Of a stretch of DNA of 64,000 nt, positions 59,701-64,000 are shown in pieces. Position 1 is the stretch's first letter. Each line of letters opens with the position of its first letter. The DNA is taken from the NCBI RefSeq assembly GCF_018736145.1, contig NZ_CP059997.1, positions 1,983,501-2,047,500 of the forward strand, read 5' to 3'. Source of the stretch: Amycolatopsis sp. CA-230715 (GTDB taxonomy: Bacteria > Actinomycetota > Actinomycetes > Mycobacteriales > Pseudonocardiaceae). Both the position numbers and the translations under genes were made by a program. The notes below the pieces were generated by a model that saw only the letters and a list, made by a program, of their open reading frames with translations, did no database searches and was not told the DNA's origin.

Positions 59701-62700
59701 GCTCCGCCGCGTACAGCGTGCGCGGCAGGATCCCGTTCCGCAGTGCGAGGACCATCTTAATCACCCCGGCGACGCCCGCCGCCGACTGGGTGTGCGCGAT
59801 GTTCGACTTCACCGAGCCGAGCAGGAGCGGGCGCTCGCGGTCCTGGCCGTAGGTCGCCAGCAGCGCCTGCGCTTCGATCGGGTCACCGAGCTTGGTGCCG
59901 GTGCCGTGCGCTTCCACGGCGTCCACTTCGGACGGTCGGAGGCGCGCGTTGGCCAGCGCCTGCCGGATGACGCGCTGCTGCGACGGCCCGTTCGGCGCGG
60001 TCAGCCCGTTGGAGGCGCCGTCGGAGTTGATCGCGCTGCCGCGCAGCACGGCTAGGACCCGGTGCCCGTTGCGCTGCGCGTCGGAAAGCCGTTCCACCAG
60101 GAGCATCCCGACGCCCTCGCCCCAGCCGGTGCCGTCCGCCCCGGCCGCGAACGCCTTGCAGCGCCCGTCGTGGGACATTCCGCCCTGCTTGTCGAACTCG
60201 GTGAAGATGCTCGGCCCGGTCATCACCGTGACCCCGCCCGCCAGCGCCAGCTCGCACTCGCCGTGGCGGAGCGCCTGCGCCGCCATGTGCAGTGCCACCA
60301 GCGACGAGGAGCACGCCGTGTCCACTGTGACCGTCGGGCCTTCGAACCCGAAGGTGTAGGCGACGCGTCCGGAAAGGACACTCGTCGCGGTGCCGGTGAG
60401 CAGGTAGCCCTCGACGCCCTCAGGCACGCGTCGCAGCCCGGTGCCGTAGCCGGAGCTGGCCGCGCCCGCGAACACGCCGGTCTTGCTGCCGCGCAGGGTC
60501 GCCGGGTCGACACCGGCCCGTTCGAACACCTCCCACGAGGCTTCCAGCAGCAGTCGCTGCTGGGGGTCCATCGCGAGCGCTTCGCGCGGGGAGATCCCGA
60601 ACAGCGCGGGGTCGAACTCGTCCACGTCGGCGACGAAACCGCCGCGGAAGGGCGAATCCTCGCCGAGCGGCACGGACCAGCCGCGGTCCTTCGGCAGCCC
60701 GCCGATCGCGTCACCGCCGCCGACCACCAGGTCCCACAGCTGCTCGGGCGAGGTGATCCCGCCGGGGTACCGGCAGCTCATCGCGACGATGGCGATCGGC
60801 TCGTCGTCGGTGCTCGCCGACGCGGTCACCACGGTCTCCGCGGCGCCGCCGCTCAGCTCGGTCATCAGGTAACCGGTGAGCGCGGCCGGGGTCGGGTAGT
60901 CGAACACCACGGTGGCGGGCAGCCGCAACCCGGTCGCCTGGTTGAGCTGGTTGCGGAACTCGACCGCGGTCAGGGAGTCGAAGCCGAGTTCGGAGAAGGC
61001 CCGTTCCGGGTCGATGTCCTCCGGCCCGGCGTGCCCGAGCACGGCGGCCGCGTAGGAGCGGACCAGTTCGGAGAGCACGTCGTGCCGCTCGGTTTCGGCC
61101 AGTCCGCTCAGCCGGGTGCCCAATGCCGACGCCGCGGCCGCACCGGCGGCAGCGGCTCGGCGGACCGGCGCGCGCACCAGGCTCGACAGCAGTGGTGGCA
61201 CGGTGTTCGCCCGCATCGCGGCGAGGTCGAGCCGCACCGGCAGCAGCACCGGTTCGTCCACTGTGGATGCTTTGTCGAACAGGGCGAGTCCGTGGTGCGC
61301 GGTGAGGGGCAGGACGCCGCCGCGGCTCATCCGCTGCAGATCGGCTTCGCCGAGTTCGCCGGTCATGCCGCCGTCGGTGGCCCACAAACCCCACGCCAGT
61401 GACTGCGCGGGCAGGCCCTGGCTGTGGCGGTGCTGGGCCAGCGCGTCCAGGAACGCGTTCGCCGCCGCGTAGTTTCCTTGCCCCGGCGCGCCGAAGGTGG
61501 CCGCGGCCGAGGAGTAGAGCACGAACATCGCCAAGTCCTGGGTCAGCTCGTGCAGGTTGATCGCCGCGTCCACCTTGGGCCGCAACACCTTCTCCAGTTT
61601 CTCCGGGGTGAGCGAATCGATCACCCCGTCATCCACCACACCCGCCGTGTGCACCACACCCGTCAACGGATGGTCTTCGGGGATCGCCGCCAACACCCCG
61701 GCCAGCGCGTCGCGATCAGCCGCATCGCAGGCAGCCAGCGTCACCGTCGCACCCAGGCTTTCCAGGTCCGCCACCAAGTCCGCGGCACCGGGAGCATTCA
61801 TGCCACGGCGGGAGGTCAGCACCAGGTTCTTGACCCGGTGCTCGGTGACCAGGTGCCGAGCCAACAGCGCACCCAGCGCACCCGTACCGCCGGTCACCAG
61901 GACCGTGCCGTCCGGATCGAGCGCGGGCGGAATCGTCAGCACCACCTTGCCGACGTGCTTGGCCTGGCTGATGTGCCGGAACGCGTCCCCGGCTCGCCGC
62001 ACATCCCAGGTCCGCACCGGCAACGCGGTGAGCGCGCCCTGCTCGAACAACCCGAGCAGCGCGGTCAGCATTTCCTGGATGCGCTCCGGCGCCGGATCAC
62101 CCAAATCGAACGACCGGTACTGGACACCGTCGTAATCGGCAGCCATCTGCCCGGGATCGCGGACATCGGCCTTGCCGAGTTCCACGAACACCCCACCCGG
62201 GGCCATCAACCCCAGCGACGCGTCCGTCAACTCCCCGGTCAGCGAGTTGACCACCACGTCCACCGCCGGGAACTTCGTACCGAACCCGGCGTCACGCGAC
62301 GACGCGATGTGCTCGTCATCGAGGCCCATCGACCGCAAGGTGTCCCACTTCGCCGGGGACGCGGTGGCGAACACTTCCGCACCCGCCTGCCGGGCGAGTT
62401 GGACGGCGGCCATGCCGACCCCGCCCGCGGCCGCGTGCACCAACACCTTCTGACCACTGTGGAGCCCAGCCAGATCGTGCAGACCGTAGTAGGCCGTCAG
62501 GAACACCGTCGGAGTGGAAGCGGCCTGCTCGAACGACCAACCCTCCGGAACCCTTGCCAGCAACCGAGAATCCGCGACCGCGACCGGCCCGAACGCGAGT
62601 TCCGTGATCCCCAGAACCCGATCTCCCGGCACCAGCCCGGTCACATCGCTGCCAGTTTCCAGCACCACACCCGCGGTCTCGCTGCCCATCGCCGCCGCAC

Positions 62701-64000
62701 CCGGATACATCCCCAGCGCGATCAACACATCCCGGAAGTTCACCCCGGTCGCCCGCACCCCCACCCGCACCTCATGCGGCAACAACTCCCGCACCGACTC
62801 CGGCGACTCCACCAACACCAGGTTGTCCAACGTTCCGGGCGACGACACATCCAACCGCCACGGCACCTCACCCGACGGCGGCACCAGCGAACCCCCGCCC
62901 ACCCGGGCCAACCTGGGCGCCCACACCGCACCATCGCGGATGGCCAACTCGGCCTCACCCGCGCCAGCCACCACACCCGCCAGCTCGGCCGAACCGTCGG
63001 TGTCGACCAGCACCAGCCGGTCCGGGTTCTCCGACCGCGCCGACCGCACCAGGCCCCACACCGCGGCACCCACCACATCGACGTCCGAACCACCCACCGG
63101 CACCGCACCCCGCGTCACCACCACCAACCGCGAACCACCACACCGCCCATCCGACAACCACGACCGCACCAACGACAACACATCCCCGACCACACCACGA
63201 ACCTCCGAAGCGTCCACACCGGACGACGACGGAATTTCGGCGAGAACCAACTCCGGCACACCGTCCAAAGCAGACAGATCCCAGTCGGCACCGAGCACGA
63301 CCGACGACGGCGCGGTGGTGCCGCCCTCCTGCGCGGCGAGCCGCGTCCAGTCCGGCTGGAACAGCGAGTCGCGGTCGCCCGGCGCGGCGGTGAGCTGCGC
63401 CGAGGCGGCGGACCTGATCACCAGCGAATCGACGGCGACCACCGGCGCACCGGCTTCGTCCGAAGCGGACACGGCGACGCCGCCCGCCGCCGAACGGGAC
63501 AGCCGCACGCGCAGTGCGGTGGCGCCGATGGCGGCGAAGGACACACCGGTCCACGAGAACGGCATACCGCCGCCGCGGACGCCCTGCACCAGCTCGCCGA
63601 ACGCGGCGGCGTGCAGCGCTGCGTCCAGCAGCGCCGGGTGCAGCCCGAAGCGGCCAGCCTCTTCGTGTTGTTCGGCTGGCAGCGCGACCTCGGCGAACAC
63701 CTCGTCGCCACGGCGCCAGACCGCGCGCAGCCCGCGGAACACCGGGCCGTAGGCCAGTCCGGCATCCACCAGTCCCTCGTACAACCCGTCCAGCACAACG
63801 GGTTCGGCGCCCTCCGGCGGCCACACCTCGTCCGCGGCGGGGGCGTGCGGCGTGACGGGATCGGTCACCATGACCCCGGCAGCGTGCCGCGTCCACGGCT
63901 GGTCTTCGGCGACGCCGTCCGGCCGGGAGTGCACGGTCAGCGGCCGCCGACCGGTTTCGTCGGGCGCGCCGACCACGACCTGCACCGCGGCCCCGCCGCG
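53789..64000 (-). CDS. Type I modular polyketide synthase, terminal subunit (partial)
   Basis: The C-terminal 3403 residues are visible; the N terminus lies beyond the right edge. Domain order by position: DH C-terminal half (64000-63330), ER (about 62870-61940, NADPH motif HAAAGGVGMAAVQLAR), KR (61930-61380, GGTGALG; Ser-Tyr-Asn present), ACP (GFDSL near 60980). Next module: KS (about 60800-59530; TACSSS, EAHGTGT, KSNIAHTQ intact), AT (GHSIGE near 58975, HAFH near 58680, so malonyl-CoA type), DH (58180-57310; HVVADRILLP has Asp where Gly is usual), ER (56720-55800), KR (55790-55230), ACP (GFDSL near 54816), thioesterase (54480-53789; GHSSGG near 54235, terminal PGTHWTM). Both modules look fully reducing, so the released acid or lactone would have saturated C2-C5. 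TE at the end marks this as the last PKS protein. Confidence 0.95.
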   Translation of the reverse strand, partial: RGGAAVQVVVGAPDETGRRPLTVHSRPDGVAEDQPWTRHAAGVMVTDPVTPHAPAADEVWPPEGAEPVVLDGLYEGLVDAGLAYGPVFRGLRAVWRRGDEVFAEVALPAEQHEEAGRFGLHPALLDAALHAAAFGELVQGVRGGGMPFSWTGVSFAAIGATALRVRLSRSAAGGVAVSASDEAGAPVVAVDSLVIRSAASAQLTAAPGDRDSLFQPDWTRLAAQEGGTTAPSSVVLGADWDLSALDGVPELVLAEIPSSSGVDASEVRGVVGDVLSLVRSWLSDGRCGGSRLVVVTRGAVPVGGSDVDVVGAAVWGLVRSARSENPDRLVLVDTDGSAELAGVVAGAGEAELAIRDGAVWAPRLARVGGGSLVPPSGEVPWRLDVSSPGTLDNLVLVESPESVRELLPHEVRVGVRATGVNFRDVLIALGMYPGAAAMGSETAGVVLETGSDVTGLVPGDRVLGITELAFGPVAVADSRLLARVPEGWSFEQAASTPTVFLTAYYGLHDLAGLHSGQKVLVHAAAGGVGMAAVQLARQAGAEVFATASPAKWDTLRSMGLDDEHIASSRDAGFGTKFPAVDVVVNSLTGELTDASLGLMAPGGVFVELGKADVRDPGQMAADYDGVQYRSFDLGDPAPERIQEMLTALLGLFEQGALTALPVRTWDVRRAGDAFRHISQAKHVGKVVLTIPPALDPDGTVLVTGGTGALGALLARHLVTEHRVKNLVLTSRRGMNAPGAADLVADLESLGATVTLAACDAADRDALAGVLAAIPEDHPLTGVVHTAGVVDDGVIDSLTPEKLEKVLRPKVDAAINLHELTQDLAMFVLYSSAAATFGAPGQGNYAAANAFLDALAQHRHSQGLPAQSLAWGLWATDGGMTGELGEADLQRMSRGGVLPLTAHHGLALFDKASTVDEPVLLPVRLDLAAMRANTVPPLLSSLVRAPVRRAAAAGAAAASALGTRLSGLAETERHDVLSELVRSYAAAVLGHAGPEDIDPERAFSELGFDSLTAVEFRNQLNQATGLRLPATVVFDYPTPAALTGYLMTELSGGAAETVVTASASTDDEPIAIVAMSCRYPGGITSPEQLWDLVVGGGDAIGGLPKDRGWSVPLGEDSPFRGGFVADVDEFDPALFGISPREALAMDPQQRLLLEASWEVFERAGVDPATLRGSKTGVFAGAASSGYGTGLRRVPEGVEGYLLTGTATSVLSGRVAYTFGFEGPTVTVDTACSSSLVALHMAAQALRHGECELALAGGVTVMTGPSIFTEFDKQGGMSHDGRCKAFAAGADGTGWGEGVGMLLVERLSDAQRNGHRVLAVLRGSAINSDGASNGLTAPNGPSQQRVIRQALANARLRPSEVDAVEAHGTGTKLGDPIEAQALLATYGQDRERPLLLGSVKSNIAHTQSAAGVAGVIKMVLALRNGILPRTLYAAEPTDQVDWSAGAISLLAENVEWPRNGHPRRAAVSSFGMSGTNAHAVLEEAPPQAETRVEPAEGAPSVVPFVVSAKGPEALRAQAERLGAWLDENAEPTTADVAFSLLTTRTLLEHRAVLVGRDRVELRDALRAVAEGDAESGAVRGVTGTRGKSAILFSGQGSQRAGMGKQLYGEFPVFAAALDAVCVELDKSLDRPVKELMFAEDGELLDQTQYTQASLFALEVALYRLVESWGVRPDFVTGHSIGELTAAHIAGVLSLEDAAALVAARGRLMQALPTGGAMLSVQATENDIAPLLEGLEEQVSIAAINGPASVVVAGDEDVIARFEADWAWKTKRLKVSHAFHSPRMEPMLADFRKVAEGLSFQAPKIPLVSNVTGAVAEVTDPEYWVRHVRHAVRFADGVRCLEDQGVSRFLELGPDGVLTAMAHACLSGTPAALVPALRRDRAEAPALVDALARLFATGAPVNWAAFFAGTGATAVDLPTYAFQRQSYWLDHLTGSGDVTAAGLSTADHPLLGAAVALPDVDGFLLTGRLSTTTQPWLADHVVADRILLPGTAFVELAISAGDQVGCGALVELTLQAPLVMPRTTGVRLQLVIGAEDATGARPLTVYSQAEDADEGAPWTRHAIGLLAAPEQEPAFDLSVWPPEGAEPVEVDGLYDGMADTGLSYGPVFRGLRAAWRRGDEVFAEVALPASEQEQAGRFGLHPALLDAALHAVAFGDLVPGVRGAGLPFAWTGVSLHASGASALRVRLAPAGSGVAVEVADGEGAPVGSVESLVLRPLAAAEVAEAGQSERDALFEVDWTTLPPSPAAAGDWAIVGVDDFGIGHELIVKGILVEYHDDLAALGEAVAAGAPVPEVVFASFRGESDVDTAASARSLTARALALVQGWLADDRFAASRLVVTTSGAVAVSPGEAVRDLAAAPVWGLLRSAQSENPDRFVLLDAEEGDDVVDLVVPSAVGSGEPQVAIRDGAVRAPRLAKAGGGALIPPRGPWRLDVTARGTLENLALVSDTAEPEPLAPNEVRVAVRAAGVNFRDVLITLGMYPGEASMGTEGAGVVLEVGAGVDDLIAGDRVFGLMGGAFGPVTVADRHALAPMLSSWSFERAASLPTVFLTAYYGLADLGALASGQTVLVHAAAGGVGMAAVQLARHFGAEVFATASPAKWDALRAMGLDDEHIASSRDLEFAERFGTRKFDVVLNSLAGEFVDASLGLLAEGGRFVEMGKADLRDPAWLAEACPGVTYRSFDLAEAGQERTGEMLRTVVGLFEAGVLEPLPVRAWDVRRAPEAFRFISQAKHVGKVVLAMPRALDPAGTVLITGGTGALGAVLARHLVAEHGVRRLVLTSRRGPAAPGAEELVAELAASGASAEVVACDAADREALASALAAIPDEHPLTGVVHTAGVLDDGVVASLTPERLESVLRPKVDAAWHLHELTSDLDLALFAVYSSAAATFGAPGQGNYAAANAFLDALAQRRHADGLAGQSLAWGLWASGGGMTGELGEADLKRMSRGGVTPLSAPHGLALFDLASTMDQPLVVPIALDTSGLRGADAASLPPVLRGLVRAQSRRAAAGGAPVPTASDLTRRLAGASAAEVFGILLDLVGSQVAAVLGHSGTERVDPDQPFLEIGFDSLTSVEFRNRMVAATGLRLPPTLVFDHPAPAVLARHLAEELTGSAAEPAAARGGSRQAVVKVERSNTLNAMFEHAVAEGQIDDFIDVLNAASNFRPSYADPSELDRIPSPIKLSTGPRTPKLIFVSAFVGKSGPYDYARLATMFRGERDVAAVFQPGFLSGEPIPEDLDAILKVHAENIKRYTDGAPFVLAGHSSGGLAAYRIAHHMESVGMDPAGVILLDTYATNMAIVEHIGPQILHNVVESQAKVQELSDEDIWGDAWLTAMGRYCKLNWFTDEPAACPTLLVRASDPGIEWTEDTDWRADWIHPHDVVDVPGTHWTMSRELVDTTSEAMKAWLAKLG

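Overview
The window is high-GC DNA, densely packed with genes, using many GTG starts and showing the strong third-position GC bias of an actinomycete. The gene families (PfkB/GH4 sugar genes, WXG100 proteins, a DivIVA-like protein, DUF6221, MalT/LuxR giant regulators, modular type I PKS) suggest a Pseudonocardiaceae-type organism such as Amycolatopsis. That placement is inference; no rRNA or tRNA gene is present to test it.

Left part (1-32974) is mostly chromosomal background. A valine-catabolism operon (methylmalonate-semialdehyde dehydrogenase, acyl-CoA dehydrogenase, 3-hydroxyisobutyryl-CoA hydrolase, mmsB, enoyl-CoA hydratase) converges on a succinate-semialdehyde dehydrogenase. Next come a DNA polymerase IV gene whose start overlaps a perfect SOS box, an MFS efflux/TetR divergent pair, and an ImmA/IrrE-type protease plus XRE regulator region. 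These are followed by a 6-phospho-beta-glucosidase and sugar kinase pair, two alpha/beta hydrolase regulons, a sugar ABC importer without its ATPase, an orphan WXG100 pair, a DivIVA-like coiled-coil protein, a USP and adenylyl cyclase pair, and a small unknown membrane-cupin-HD locus. A LysR/MFS divergent pair ends this part.

Right part (about 33000-64000) is the edge of a type I polyketide gene cluster. It holds an amino-acid 2-monooxygenase-like flavoenzyme, two transposase-derived genes with damaged catalytic residues, two paralogous NarL-type response regulators (one with its kinase), and a LAL (MalT/LuxR) regulator. An ethylmalonyl-CoA operon (KSIII, 3-hydroxybutyryl-CoA dehydrogenase, crotonyl-CoA carboxylase/reductase) and a GT39-type membrane glycosyltransferase follow. 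Then come a dTDP-3-amino-6-deoxysugar gene pair (3,4-ketoisomerase, aminotransferase), a P450, a discrete acyltransferase, and the terminal PKS subunit. That subunit has two fully reducing modules, a malonyl-type AT in the last module, and a thioesterase; it runs off the right edge. The product is probably a macrolide-like polyketide with an ethyl branch and an amino sugar.

The most notable unexplained signal is a direct repeat TAGGGG-N4-TAGGGG. It occurs exactly three times, each oriented toward a cluster gene (monooxygenase, ketoisomerase, acyltransferase), with a degenerate fourth copy upstream of ccr. It looks like the binding site of a cluster-wide activator, possibly the LAL protein. 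Other regulatory signals are a LexA box at dinB, a 9-bp-arm TetR operator (TTACATACA-N7-TGTATGTAA), a triple TAGGT half-site operator, a paired CCCAAG...GGGGGATCC site around a LuxR gene, and a short terminal-inverted-repeat element that supplies the 3' ends of two convergent genes.
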